This document shows, piece by piece, positions 54,259 to 63,437 of a stretch of DNA of 64,000 bases. The position numbers and the translations under genes were made by a program. Every line of letters starts with the position of its first letter. Within the stretch, counting starts at the first letter, position 1. This DNA is from Arcobacter ellisii. Its GTDB lineage: Bacteria; Campylobacterota; Campylobacteria; Campylobacterales; Arcobacteraceae. The stretch covers positions 806,001-870,000 of the forward strand of contig NZ_CP032097.1 of assembly GCF_003544915.1 (NCBI RefSeq), given 5' to 3'. The notes under the pieces are model-generated. The model searched no databases and was not told the origin of the DNA. It worked only from the letters and a program-made list of their open reading frames with translations.

Positions 54259-55417
54259 AATTACTCTTTATTAAAAATTTTGCTCCATTTTCGTAGCTAT
54301 AAGTTATAGTTCCCATAAGTTGAAATTTTACAATCATATTTATAAGTCTTAATCCCAAAGTTTCATTTGAAATTTTAGAGAACTCTTTTTGTAAACCTTT
54401 TCCATTATCTTTAACTATTAGTTCTATTTCTTCATTATTGTTTTTCAAAATATAAATTTCAAGTTTAGGATTTTTTTGGTTTATAAAGGCATATTTAAAA
54501 GCATTTGTTAGTAGTTCATTTAAAATTAAGCCATAAGGCATTGCTGTTTCTATTGATAAATTTATATCTTCAACTTTCATTTTTATCTCTATTTTTTCAT
54601 GATAATTATATGTTTTTGAAATGGTTTGAACTAAATCATTTATATAATTTTTTAAAGAAATTTCACTCAAATTTGTAGATTCATAAAGTTTTCTGTGAAG
54701 AAGTTCCATAGTGTAGAGTCTTTCTTGAATATTAAATAAGACTTTTTTTGCTTTAACATCATCTATTTCTTCTTCTTGTAACTCAATAAGACTTATTGTT
54801 AAAGCAAGATTATTTTTTACTCTATGATGAATTTCTTTTAATAAAATATCTTTTTCTTCCAAAGATTTTGTAAGTTGTTTATTTAATATCTCTATATCTT
54901 TTAACATTTTTCTAACAAGTATTAAAATAAGAAAAATGCCAATTGCTAAAGCTATTAAAGTTTCAGGAAGTAAAAATTTTACTAAAAAACTTGTATTGTT
55001 TTTATCTTCAAGCTCTTTTTTATCAAGACTAAATTTTAAAAAACGATTTTTTTCATTTTTAAAATTTAATTTAAAACACCAAACAATAAAAGTTTTATTA
55101 TCTATTTTTTCTTCTGAGGTAAAAAAATCTTTATCGATATTAGAATTAAAAAACTCAACTTTTGAGCTTTTTAAAGCTAAATTTTTTTCTAAAATCTCTT
55201 TTAACTCTATTTCTAAAGTAGATTCATTTACTAAATCTTTTGCTACTAAAAGGGCTTTTGTTATATGTGTAACATCATCTTTTATATTTTTTTCTTCAAT
55301 TTTTGGTTGAGCAAGGGCTGTTCTTAAAAAAATAGAAAAAAAAGTTATGATAAAAAAAATAATTAAAACTTTTGTAATTAAAGAATAGTTCTTTAAATTA
55401 AATATTTTCATTATCAT
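54248..55417 (-). CDS. sensor histidine kinase (HisKA_2 type)
   Basis: A 389-residue kinase with two membrane segments (about 13-35 and 150-170) framing a small extracellular domain. The phosphoacceptor region is LLKEIHHRVKNNLALTISLI, typical of HisKA_2 kinases. The ATPase domain has LNELLTNAFKYAF and DNGKGLQKEF. It ends with an 11-base overlap of the convergent flavoenzyme gene and starts inside the end of the response regulator gene, which is its likely partner. It lies between two receptor loci. Confidence 0.86.
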   Translation of the reverse strand: MIMKIFNLKNYSLITKVLIIFFIITFFSIFLRTALAQPKIEEKNIKDDVTHITKALLVAKDLVNESTLEIELKEILEKNLALKSSKVEFFNSNIDKDFFTSEEKIDNKTFIVWCFKLNFKNEKNRFLKFSLDKKELEDKNNTSFLVKFLLPETLIALAIGIFLILILVRKMLKDIEILNKQLTKSLEEKDILLKEIHHRVKNNLALTISLIELQEEEIDDVKAKKVLFNIQERLYTMELLHRKLYESTNLSEISLKNYINDLVQTISKTYNYHEKIEIKMKVEDINLSIETAMPYGLILNELLTNAFKYAFINQKNPKLEIYILKNNNEEIELIVKDNGKGLQKEFSKISNETLGLRLINMIVKFQLMGTITYSYENGAKFLIKSNFKK

Positions 55418-56138
55418 TTTCTAATTTTAATCTATAGCCTTCTTCATATAAATTTTCAAAAGGATTAAATCCAAGCTTATTTTTCAATCGATAAATAAGA
55501 GATCTTAATTTTGATAAATCATAAACATCTTCTCTATAAATAAAATTAAATATTGTGTTAAAACTTACGACTTTACCAGCATTTAATGAGAGTATTTCAA
55601 AAAGTTTTTTTTCTGTTTTTGTAAGATAAAAGGGTTTTTCATCTATAAAAAGTTCCAACTGAATAGTGTCAAATTTTATATTTTTTGTAAGGTTGATAAA
55701 TTTAGTTTTATTTGGTTTTAAAAGTGTTTTATTTTTGAAGAAAAATTGATGTTTGTGCATTGTTGTGTTTATTGCAACTTTTAACTCTTCATTTCTGCAA
55801 GGTTTTATCAAATATGCATAGGGTTCTGCTTCCATTGCTTGATTTAATATTTTGTCATTGTAGTATGAAGTCAAAAAAATAATTGGAATATTAAAATTTT
55901 TCCAAATATAAGTAGCTACATCAATCCCTGTTTTTGTTGAGTTTAAATTTATATCAACAATAGCTAAATCAGGATAATAATTAATTGTGTGTCGGATTGC
56001 ATTTTCAGCTGTTGTAGCAATTCCACTGATTTCAAATCCCATTTTTTTTAATTTTAATTCCATTGCCATAGCGAGGATTGATTCATCTTCAACAATTAAA
56101 ATATCAAAATTCTTTTTTGAACATAAATTACTCGACAA
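55398..56138 (-). CDS. response regulator with receiver and winged-helix domains
   Basis: A 246-residue regulator. The receiver contains ILIVEDESIL, the phosphoacceptor Asp62 in LAIVDINLNSTKTG, and the conserved lysine in AYLIKPC. The C-terminal winged helix has LTKTEKKLFEILSLNAGKVV and RSLIYRLKNKLG. It overlaps the kinase gene by 20 bases. It is divergent from the third receptor with 209 bases between, and both neighbouring receptors share a leader repeat, so they are plausible targets. Confidence 0.87.
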   Translation of the reverse strand: MSSNLCSKKNFDILIVEDESILAMAMELKLKKMGFEISGIATTAENAIRHTINYYPDLAIVDINLNSTKTGIDVATYIWKNFNIPIIFLTSYYNDKILNQAMEAEPYAYLIKPCRNEELKVAINTTMHKHQFFFKNKTLLKPNKTKFINLTKNIKFDTIQLELFIDEKPFYLTKTEKKLFEILSLNAGKVVSFNTIFNFIYREDVYDLSKLRSLIYRLKNKLGFNPFENLYEEGYRLKLENDNENI

Positions 56139-56203
56139 ATTTAAAAACCCTTATTTTAAAGTGCTTAATTATAAAGTAAAGTTCTTTAAATTAGTTTTAA
56201 TTT

Positions 56204-56218
56204 TAATAGTTATTATCA
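56204..56218. promoter_or_regulatory. Fur box between the response regulator and the third receptor
   Basis: TAATAGTTATTATCA follows the island pattern, with the right half-site exact. A -10-like TATAAT is at 56250-56255 on the plus strand. Confidence 0.65.
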
Positions 56219-56249
56219 AAAATATCATTTTTGAGTCATTATTTAACAA

Positions 56250-56255
56250 TATAAT
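56250..56255 (+). promoter_or_regulatory. -10 element for the third receptor
   Basis: TATAAT lies 32 bases downstream of the Fur box and 92 bases before the start. Transcription from here would give a leader of about 85 bases containing the repeat element. Confidence 0.45.
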
Positions 56256-56282
56256 TTCATAAGTTTTTACTAAAAAACAAAA

Positions 56283-56324
56283 TAGCCAGCAAAAGTAAGT
56301 TCTCCTACAAATAGCCAGCCAAAA
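56283..56324 (+). repeat. leader repeat element, copy 2 (upstream of third receptor)
   Basis: TAGCCAGCAAAA (56283-56294), AGTTCTCCTA (56298-56307) and TAGCCAGCCAAAA (56312-56324) match copy 1 at 50168-50215 in order and sequence, with 29 instead of 35 bases between the outer repeats. It ends 23 bases before the start codon. Confidence 0.75.
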
Positions 56325-56347
56325 TATTTTACTTACAAGGAAAAAAT

Positions 56348-58342
56348 ATGAAGATTAATATGGCAAAAACAGCTGCAACTTTATTATTAGTAAATATTGT
56401 ATTAGTAGCTGAAGATACAACAACATTAGATGATATAAATGTAACGACAGTTAGTACAGCTTCTGGTTATGAGCAAAAATTGAAAGACGCTCCTGCAAGT
56501 ATCACAGTTATTTCAGGGGAAGAAATTGCTAAAAAATCATATACAGATTTATCTGATGTTTTAAAAAGTGTTCCAGGAGTAATTGTTCAAGGAAGTGGAA
56601 CAGAACAATCTATTTCTATTAGAGGTATGAGTAGTTCTTATACACTATTTTTGATTGATGGAAGACCAGCTCAAGGTGGAGATACTTTTGAATTTAATGG
56701 TGGAGGAAAAGGTCAACAACTTGCACTTATGCCACCACTTGAAATGATTGAAAGAATTGAAGTTGTAAGAGGTCCAGCTTCAGGACTTTATGGTTCTGAT
56801 GCAATGGGTGGAGTTATAAATATTATTACAAAAAAAGTGATGAATAAATGGGCTGGAAGTGTTTCTACTGAATATATAGTTGCTGATAAAAACAATGATG
56901 TAAATGGAAATGGATATAACACAAGTTTTGTATTAAATGGACCACTAATAAAAGATGTTTTAGGTTTTCAATTATCAGGTGGAATTAGAGGAACACAAGA
57001 GGGAAGTCAAACAGCATTTGGAGATTCTACAACATCTGATGGAGATTATATAAATAAAAATATTGGAACAAAATTTACTTGGAAAGTTGATGATTCAAAT
57101 ACAATTACAACAGGACAAACTCATACAGATACTTTAAATAAAAGAACACCAGGTGAATCTTTAGCAACAACAGCAACTGCATCAAGACAAGGTTCATTAA
57201 AAAACAACTATTTTTTAAGCCATGATGGTACTTATGATAGATTAATTTTAAGTTCATATATCAATTATGATTATGCAAAAAATAATACTACAAGGGGAAC
57301 TGGAAATGGAGTTCAGTTTGAAACAGTAACCCTTAATACACAAGCAACTTATATGTTTGATACACATACTCTTTCAGCAGGTGCAACATATAAAAATGAA
57401 CAACTAAGTGATGGAGCAACTGGTTTAACTTATGTATATAATCCAACAGGATATATTACTTTAGAGAGATATCAAAACTCTTTATTTTTAGAAGATGAGT
57501 GGATGTTAACTGATGATTTAGCATTAACTTTAAGTGGAAGATATGATAATAATGAACAATTTGGAGATCAAATAAGTCCAAAAGCCTATCTAGTTTATCA
57601 TTTAACTGATAATTTAAGCCTAAAAGGTGGAGTGATAGCAGGTTATAAAGCACCATCACTTAGAAATTCTGCACCTGAATTTATTCCAACATCAAGAGGT
57701 GGATACTCTTTACCAAATAGTGAATTAACGCCTGAAACTTCTTTAACATACGAAAGTGGACTTGATTATGAAAACAATGATTTAGGATTAAAATCTAGTT
57801 TAACAGTTTATCAAACAGATTTCAAAGATAGAATTACAAGAGGTGATATTATTTGTGCAGCAGGTGTAGAGTGTGTATATAATGGTGTTACTTATCCAGC
57901 AGCAGCTTATAGTTATAGAGAAACTGTAAATGTAGATGAAGCTGAGGTTAAAGGTGTGGAATTTACATTTGATTATGAATTAACTGAGGACTTAAATTCA
58001 AGATCAAATTATACTTATACTCATTCTGAACAAAAATCTGGCTCTAATATAGGAGAACCTTTAAATGATTTACCAAAACATGTATTTAATACGGGATTGG
58101 TTTATGATATAACTAAAGCAACTAATTTATGGTCACAATTAGCTTTTATAGGTGAAGGAATAAGTGATACAACAGCATCAGTTAGTTATACAACTATTGA
58201 TACTGGGTTTATTCATAAAATTTCAAAGGATATAACATTTAAAGCTGGTGTTTATAATATTACAAACAAAGAAGTTGCAAATAGTGTAAATGGATATGTA
58301 GATGGTAGAAAATATAGCTTTGGAATGAATTATAAATTCTAA
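56348..58342 (+). CDS. TonB-dependent receptor (FepA/CirA-like)
   Basis: A 664-residue outer-membrane receptor. The signal peptide is short (MAKTAATLLLVNIVLVAE). The plug has DAPASITVISGEEIAKKSY, VLKSVPGVIVQGSGTEQ, ISIRGMSSSYTLFLIDGRP and IEVVRGPASGLYGSDAMGGV, the classic TonB-receptor order. The barrel ends YSFGMNYKF. The CirA/FepA look suggests catecholate siderophores. A CAAGGA binding site precedes the ATG. Regulation is suggested by the Fur box, the leader repeat and the divergent response regulator. A DUF4198-like and a PepSY gene follow in the same direction. Confidence 0.92.
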   Translation: MKINMAKTAATLLLVNIVLVAEDTTTLDDINVTTVSTASGYEQKLKDAPASITVISGEEIAKKSYTDLSDVLKSVPGVIVQGSGTEQSISIRGMSSSYTLFLIDGRPAQGGDTFEFNGGGKGQQLALMPPLEMIERIEVVRGPASGLYGSDAMGGVINIITKKVMNKWAGSVSTEYIVADKNNDVNGNGYNTSFVLNGPLIKDVLGFQLSGGIRGTQEGSQTAFGDSTTSDGDYINKNIGTKFTWKVDDSNTITTGQTHTDTLNKRTPGESLATTATASRQGSLKNNYFLSHDGTYDRLILSSYINYDYAKNNTTRGTGNGVQFETVTLNTQATYMFDTHTLSAGATYKNEQLSDGATGLTYVYNPTGYITLERYQNSLFLEDEWMLTDDLALTLSGRYDNNEQFGDQISPKAYLVYHLTDNLSLKGGVIAGYKAPSLRNSAPEFIPTSRGGYSLPNSELTPETSLTYESGLDYENNDLGLKSSLTVYQTDFKDRITRGDIICAAGVECVYNGVTYPAAAYSYRETVNVDEAEVKGVEFTFDYELTEDLNSRSNYTYTHSEQKSGSNIGEPLNDLPKHVFNTGLVYDITKATNLWSQLAFIGEGISDTTASVSYTTIDTGFIHKISKDITFKAGVYNITNKEVANSVNGYVDGRKYSFGMNYKF

Positions 58343-58346
58343 AAAA

Positions 58347-58370
58347 AGATAAGTAGGCTTCTACTTATCT
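58347..58370 (+). terminator. hairpin terminator after the third receptor
   Basis: A 10-bp stem (AGATAAGTAG/CTACTTATCT) with loop GCTT follows the receptor stop by 4 bases. Confidence 0.75.
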
Positions 58371-58376
58371 AATAAA

Positions 58377-58391
58377 TAATAACAATTATCA
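58377..58391. promoter_or_regulatory. Fur box upstream of the DUF4198-like gene
   Basis: TAATAACAATTATCA matches the pattern, 65 bases before the next start. It gives the DUF4198-PepSY pair its own Fur-controlled promoter. Confidence 0.72.
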
Positions 58392-58455
58392 ATTTCGTTA
58401 AAAAACCGTTAAAAATCATAAGTTAAAATCCAATTTTAAAAAATAAAGGAGTTAC

Positions 58456-59121
58456 ATGAAAAATCTTATTTATTCAATATTGATATCATCAACTGCAATT
58501 ATTAATCTTAGTGCCCATGACATTTGGTTAGAATTTGATGATAAAAAAGATGAGGTAAAATTATATTTTGGAGAATTTGAAGATAAACATTTAGAAAGTG
58601 GTGAAAAATTTTCCAAGATAAAAGAGGGAATTTTATATCCTTCTGAATTATTAAAAGAAGTTAAAAGAAATGATAATAATATTACATATTCTCTAACAAA
58701 AAAAGATGATGTAGTTGTTATTAGAACTGCAGAACCTAAAAAAGCAAGAGATTTAGAAATTATTGAAAATAAAATTTCTTATTTAAAAACTGGAAGAGTA
58801 AATACTCAATCTTTTGTTGATTTTGATATTGTGCCACTTAACAAAGATAGTAATAGTTTTAAAATTCTTTTTAAAAATGAACCAATTAAAAAATCAAGAA
58901 TTACAGTTATCTCTCCAACAGGTTGGGAAAAAACATTTATGAGTAGTGATAAAGGTGAGTTTACAATACACACTCCTTGGATTGGTAAATATTTATTAAA
59001 AGCTGAAATTCATGATGATACAAAGGGTGAAATTGATGGGAAAGTTTATGATAGAACAGTTCATTCTATCGTTTATACAATAGAAGAAAAACAAGGTTTA
59101 CCTTGGGAAATTAAAAGATAA
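58456..59121 (+). CDS. DUF4198-type exported protein
   Basis: A 221-residue periplasmic protein. The signal peptide is NLIYSILISSTAIINLSA. Mature sequence starts HDIWLEFDD, the hallmark of DUF4198 proteins, which often accompany TonB-dependent metal or siderophore uptake. The C-terminal half (SRITVISPTGWEKTF, FTIHTPWIGKYLL) looks like a beta-sandwich. AAAGGAG precedes the ATG. It is 10 bases ahead of the PepSY gene. Confidence 0.82.
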   Translation: MKNLIYSILISSTAIINLSAHDIWLEFDDKKDEVKLYFGEFEDKHLESGEKFSKIKEGILYPSELLKEVKRNDNNITYSLTKKDDVVVIRTAEPKKARDLEIIENKISYLKTGRVNTQSFVDFDIVPLNKDSNSFKILFKNEPIKKSRITVISPTGWEKTFMSSDKGEFTIHTPWIGKYLLKAEIHDDTKGEIDGKVYDRTVHSIVYTIEEKQGLPWEIKR

Positions 59122-59131
59122 GAAGTAAAAT

Positions 59132-60352
59132 ATGCATAAAACAATATGGTTTAAAATACATTGGATTTTAGGAATCTTTTTGGGAGTTTTCCTTTTTATA
59201 GTTGGAATTACAGGAGCTATATTATCTTTTGAAAAAGAGTTAACAAAGTTTATAAATCAAGATAGTTTTTACGTAACTGCCCCTTTAAATCAAGAAAAAC
59301 TAACTCCTAAAGAGTTATTAGAAAAATATCAAATAACTAATCCAAAAGCAAAAATAAATAGTATTTCTGTTTCAACTGATGCTAGTGAATCATCTGTTAT
59401 AAATATAGCTGGAAGTGGTGAAGGAAGAGAAGCTAAAAGAGGAATAAATATTTATATAAATCCTTATACAGCTGAGGTTTTACCAGAAGTAAAAGGAAAA
59501 GCTTTTTTCTCTTTGATATTAGATTTACATAGAAGATTAATGTTAGGTGAAGTAGGGAAACAAATAGTTGCTATTTCTACAATTGCATTAATAATTCTTA
59601 CGATTAGTGGTATTATAATTTATTGGGGAAGAATAAAACACTCATTCTTTAAAAGTTTTACATTTAAGTTTAAACATAAAGGTAGAGCTTTTTTATCAAC
59701 TATGCACAGTGCAGTTGGGATGTGGGTAATTCCATTTTATTTATTAGTTGCTTTAACTGGACTTTTCTGGTCATATCAATGGTATAACACAATGCTTTAT
59801 AAAATAGCAGGTGTTGAAAAACCACAAAGACAACAAGCCCCTCAAATGCAACAAGGACAAAAAAACGAAGAAGCTTCAAAATCGCCAAAAGTAGAAGGAC
59901 AAAAAACACAAAAAGATGCTCAGGCACGAGGTGAAAGTCAACGTGGAGGGGATAACTCTGCAAAATTTGATGATTTACAAAAAGCTGTAAATATGTTTAA
60001 TATTTTTGTTCAAAAAGATTATTATACATTTACTGTTAAACTACCACAAAAAGGTACTTTATATAGTTTTTCATATTTAGATGATAAATCAAAACACTTT
60101 AGAGAATCAAATAATTTAGAATTAGATATAAATTCTTGGCAATTAGTAAAACATGAAAGATTTGAAAACAAACCTTTAAATGAACAATTAATGAGAAGTA
60201 TTTTACCTTTACATACTGGGGAATATTTTGGACTTATTGGACAAATTGGTATGTTTTTAGCTTCATCACTTATGGCACTTTTTGTAATAACTGGATTTAT
60301 GTTATTTATAAATAGACATAAAAAGAAAAAAGCAAAAATAATAAAAGAGTAG
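59132..60352 (+). CDS. PepSY-domain membrane protein
   Basis: A 406-residue protein with four membrane segments. The N-terminal helix (IHWILGIFLGVFLFIVGITG) carries the conserved histidine; LHRRLMLGEVGKQIVA and MHSAVGMWVIPFYLLVALTG follow. PepSY-like segments are in the periplasm. A low-complexity Gln/Lys/Gly stretch (residues about 230-275: PQRQQAPQMQQGQKNEEA) interrupts the periplasmic domain. Typical partner of a siderophore receptor, probably in iron reduction. A terminator follows at once. Confidence 0.85.
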   Translation: MHKTIWFKIHWILGIFLGVFLFIVGITGAILSFEKELTKFINQDSFYVTAPLNQEKLTPKELLEKYQITNPKAKINSISVSTDASESSVINIAGSGEGREAKRGINIYINPYTAEVLPEVKGKAFFSLILDLHRRLMLGEVGKQIVAISTIALIILTISGIIIYWGRIKHSFFKSFTFKFKHKGRAFLSTMHSAVGMWVIPFYLLVALTGLFWSYQWYNTMLYKIAGVEKPQRQQAPQMQQGQKNEEASKSPKVEGQKTQKDAQARGESQRGGDNSAKFDDLQKAVNMFNIFVQKDYYTFTVKLPQKGTLYSFSYLDDKSKHFRESNNLELDINSWQLVKHERFENKPLNEQLMRSILPLHTGEYFGLIGQIGMFLASSLMALFVITGFMLFINRHKKKKAKIIKE

Positions 60353-60370
60353 TTTTAAACTACTCTTTTT
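60343..60370 (+). terminator. Rho-independent terminator after the second PepSY gene
   Basis: A stem AAAAGAGTAGTTT/AACTACTCTTTTT, with a T-run, overlaps the stop codon and ends the iron island. Confidence 0.85.
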
Positions 60371-60423
60371 CTTCATAAAAATTTAATTCCCTCATTTTAT
60401 CTCTTTTTTTACCTTCTTTTACT

Positions 60424-60429
60424 ATAATA
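60424..60429 (+). promoter_or_regulatory. -10 element for ychF
   Basis: TATAAT is 45 bases before the ychF start, in the AT-rich gap after the terminator. Confidence 0.5.
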
Positions 60430-60473
60430 TTAATAAACATAATAAATTAAAATAACAAAAAAAAAGGTAGAAA

Positions 60474-61577
60474 ATGGGATTAGGTGTAGGAATAGTAGGA
60501 CTTCCAAACGTAGGTAAATCAACAACTTTTAATGCTTTAACAAAAGCACAAAATGCAGAGGCACAAAATTATCCGTTTTGTACAATTGAGCCAAATAAAG
60601 CGATTGTTCCAGTACCTGATAAAAGACTTGATGAGTTAGCAAAGATTGTTAATCCAAATAAAATTCAACATTCAACTATCGATTTTGTTGATATTGCAGG
60701 ACTTGTAAGAGGTGCAAGTAAAGGTGAGGGTTTAGGAAATCAATTTTTATCAAATATTAGAGAAGTTGAAGTTATTTTACATATGGTAAGATGTTTTGAA
60801 GATGGAAATATCACTCACGTTGAAGGAGATGTAAATCCTTTAAGAGATATTGAAATCATTGAAACAGAACTTATTTATGCTGATATTTCTCAACTAGAGA
60901 AAAAAATTGAAAGACTTAAAAAACAAGCAAAAGCTTCAAAAGAGGCTGCTTCTCAACTTATAATTGCTGAAGAGTTATTTGCTCACGTTGGAGAGTTACA
61001 ACCTGTAAAAACTTTTGAAAAACTTGAAGATGAAGCATTTAAAGCTTTAGATAAAGAGTTAAGATTTTTATCAAATAAAGATGTAATTTATGGTGCAAAT
61101 GTTGATGAAGATTCATTAGCAGATGGAGGAAATAAATACGTTGATTTAGTAAAAGAACATGCAGCAAATGTAAATGCCGATGTTATTATGCTTTGTGCAA
61201 AAATTGAAGAGGAATTAGTTGGTCTTTCAGATGAAGAAGCAACAGAGTTTTTATCTGATTTAGGCGTTCAAGAATCAGGACTAGAGCAAATTATTCATAA
61301 AGCATTTGATAAATTAGGTTTAATGAGTTATTTTACAGCTGGAAAAATTGAAGTTAGAGCTTGGACTATTAGAAAAAATACAAAAGCACCACAAGCAGCA
61401 GCAGTTATTCATAATGACTTTGAAAAAGGATTTATTAAAGCTGAAGTTATCTCTTATGAGGATTTTGTTACTTTAGGTGGTGAGACTAAATGTAAAGAAT
61501 CTGGAAAATTAAGACTTGAAGGAAAAGATTACGTTGTTCAAGACGGTGATATTATGCATTTTAGATTTAACGTATAG
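60474..61577 (+). CDS. ychF: redox-regulated ATPase/GTPase YchF
   Basis: A 367-residue Obg-family P-loop protein. It has G1 GLPNVGKSTTFNALT at 9-23, the phenylalanine-rich YPFCTIEPNKAIV, VDIAGLVRGASKGEGLGN (G3), and a C-terminal TGS domain (GGETKCKESGKLRLEGKDYV). YchF prefers ATP over GTP and associates with ribosomes. The usual length and motif order are kept. It has its own promoter-like TATAAT. Confidence 0.97.
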   Translation: MGLGVGIVGLPNVGKSTTFNALTKAQNAEAQNYPFCTIEPNKAIVPVPDKRLDELAKIVNPNKIQHSTIDFVDIAGLVRGASKGEGLGNQFLSNIREVEVILHMVRCFEDGNITHVEGDVNPLRDIEIIETELIYADISQLEKKIERLKKQAKASKEAASQLIIAEELFAHVGELQPVKTFEKLEDEAFKALDKELRFLSNKDVIYGANVDEDSLADGGNKYVDLVKEHAANVNADVIMLCAKIEEELVGLSDEEATEFLSDLGVQESGLEQIIHKAFDKLGLMSYFTAGKIEVRAWTIRKNTKAPQAAAVIHNDFEKGFIKAEVISYEDFVTLGGETKCKESGKLRLEGKDYVVQDGDIMHFRFNV

Positions 61578-61648
61578 TTAAGATTTATTATTAATTGATT
61601 AGTTTTTTGTTACAATTGACATAATATACGAATAGTAGGAGTTTAAAT

Positions 61649-62473
61649 TTGTTATCTAATAGTATCCTTGAAAAAATAGAGTCTCTTCCTCCATTACCAA
61701 AAACGATTATTGAAATTGAAGAGTTTAGAAAACAACCAAATAAAGAAGCAGTAGATTTATTAAAAATTATTGAAAAAGATGCTTTAATAATTTCTACTTT
61801 ATTGAAAATTTCAAATTCAGCAATGTTTGGATTTCGTTCAAAAGTTGAAACACCTAGTCGTGCTATAAATCTGCTAGGAATAAATTTTACAATTTCTATT
61901 GCAATTGGTGGAACAGTACAAAACCTTTTAATGACAAATTTAGAGCCATATGGAATAAACAGTGATGATTTTATGAGAGCATCAAATATTTCATCAACAT
62001 TGGCTAATTTATGGCTTTCAAAAATTGATGTTGATTTAAAAGAAGATATTATTTTACCTGCACTTTTACAAGAAACAGGAAAGTTTATTTTAGCTGATAT
62101 TATTTCAAACGAAGGAAAAACTGAGTTGTTTAAAACAAAAATAGCTTCAGGTGCAAGTATTGAAGTAGTTGAAAAAGAGTTATTAGATGTTACAACTTCA
62201 CAAATCACTGCAAATATTTTTAGACATTGGAAACTTAGTGAAAACTTAATAAATATGATTGAACATGTAGATGATATTTCAAATGCAATTCCTGAATATA
62301 AAAAAAGATCACAAATTTTGGATGTAATAAAAACAGCAGCTCATGTAAAAAATCCATTAAGTGATGAAAATATTGAAAAAGCTATTTCTAAAGCAACTTC
62401 TTATGGTTTTGATACAAAAATCTTAAAAAATGCTATTCAAACTTTGCAAGATAGATTGTTAGACGAACTTTAG
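61649..62473 (+). CDS. HDOD-domain protein
   Basis: A 274-residue protein with an HDOD fold: LPPLPKTIIEIEEF, DALIISTLLKISNSAMFGF, ETPSRAINLLGINF and LLQETGKFILADII. HDOD proteins are non-catalytic HD relatives used in signalling. There is no output domain. The start is TTG (61649), with TAGGAG seven bases ahead. It faces recO, with one base between the two stops. Confidence 0.85.
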   Translation: MLSNSILEKIESLPPLPKTIIEIEEFRKQPNKEAVDLLKIIEKDALIISTLLKISNSAMFGFRSKVETPSRAINLLGINFTISIAIGGTVQNLLMTNLEPYGINSDDFMRASNISSTLANLWLSKIDVDLKEDIILPALLQETGKFILADIISNEGKTELFKTKIASGASIEVVEKELLDVTTSQITANIFRHWKLSENLINMIEHVDDISNAIPEYKKRSQILDVIKTAAHVKNPLSDENIEKAISKATSYGFDTKILKNAIQTLQDRLLDEL

Positions 62474-62474
62474 T

Positions 62475-63089
62475 CTATAAACCTTGAAGTATAATATTCC
62501 ATAAATATTCTACTTCACTATCATCTAAATCTATCATTTTTTTCTTCTCAAAAAAATCTTTTATCTTTTTAAATTCAAATACTCTTGAGTGAGTACATTG
62601 TGCATGAACTGGCAAAAATCCACGTACTAAAGATACATTATCATTTATAGGTATTTCGCATAATAAACACTCAAAATCTGTATGAAGTCTTCCTTCATGT
62701 TCAAGTAATGTTATATAAGATTCACAGATTGCTCTTAAAACATTTTGTTTTGTCATTATATGAATAAGATTTTCTAAAGAGTAGAAATAAAATGGGTCAA
62801 GTTCTTCTATCTCTTTTAAGTGAGGGTAAAATAGTTTTATATATCGTTGCCAACAATACATTTTTTCATTGTCTAAAATCCAAGGGAATCCAAGTTGAAT
62901 AACATCTTTTAATCTTGGAATATTAGCCCTTGTACTTTCTAATTCAAAATCAATTTTATAGCCTATATTTATGTTTGAATGCCTTGCTCCATAAAATCTA
63001 TATGCAGTTATTAATTCATTTTCACTTAAAATAGTTACTATTAAATCATCATCTTTTACAGGTTTAATATCTATTATATAACCTTGCAT
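62475..63089 (-). CDS. recO: recombination protein RecO
   Basis: A 204-residue protein of the RecFOR pathway (short Campylobacterota form). The OB-fold N terminus is MQGYIIDIKPVKDDDLIVTI. A helical middle follows, with a cysteine pair (FECLLCEIP) and another histidine/cysteine (HAQCTHSR) that may bind zinc. The gene just upstream encodes a small acidic protein (8-base gap). Confidence 0.85.
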   Translation of the reverse strand: MQGYIIDIKPVKDDDLIVTILSENELITAYRFYGARHSNINIGYKIDFELESTRANIPRLKDVIQLGFPWILDNEKMYCWQRYIKLFYPHLKEIEELDPFYFYSLENLIHIMTKQNVLRAICESYITLLEHEGRLHTDFECLLCEIPINDNVSLVRGFLPVHAQCTHSRVFEFKKIKDFFEKKKMIDLDDSEVEYLWNIILQGL

Positions 63090-63097
63090 AAAAGTTA

Positions 63098-63361
63098 TTA
63101 GTCCTCTAAATCTTCTTTTCTCATTTCATGAATTTCTTCTATGATTTCTCTACACTCTTCATCATCAATATCACCATGAATTAAATCAGCTAACATCTCT
63201 TCAAAATCTTTTTTCATTTCTTGAACTTGTTTTAGTTCTTCTTTTGTATTTTCATCATCTTTTTTTGCAGCAATAATTTCAAATAATTCATCAATATAAT
63301 CTTCAATTTCTACAAGTACTTCATTTTTTATTAAATCTTCTAATTCTTCTTGAATAGTCAT
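63098..63361 (-). CDS. small acidic helical protein
   Basis: An 87-residue protein, very acidic and predicted all-helical, with coiled-coil character (LKQVQEMKKDFEEMLADLIH and IIEEIHEMRKEDLED). No signal or membrane segment. I know no family name. AAAAAGGTG-type binding site precedes the ATG. It is 8 bases before recO and likely co-transcribed with it. Confidence 0.65.
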   Translation of the reverse strand: MTIQEELEDLIKNEVLVEIEDYIDELFEIIAAKKDDENTKEELKQVQEMKKDFEEMLADLIHGDIDDEECREIIEEIHEMRKEDLED

Positions 63362-63437
63362 TTCTACACCTTTTTTTAAATTTTGGAATTATAACAAAAA
63401 AGAACTACTCTTTTGCTTCAATATAATAATATAATAG

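Noticed and set aside
54936-55310. 124-codon plus-strand frame inside the HisKA_2 kinase gene
   Set aside because: Ser/Lys/Phe-rich shadow of a confidently recognised kinase, without a start signal.
61591-62208. 205-codon open frame on the minus strand opposite the HDOD gene
   Set aside because: It mirrors the coding frame of a recognisable HDOD protein, has no binding site and has a biased composition typical of antisense shadows.
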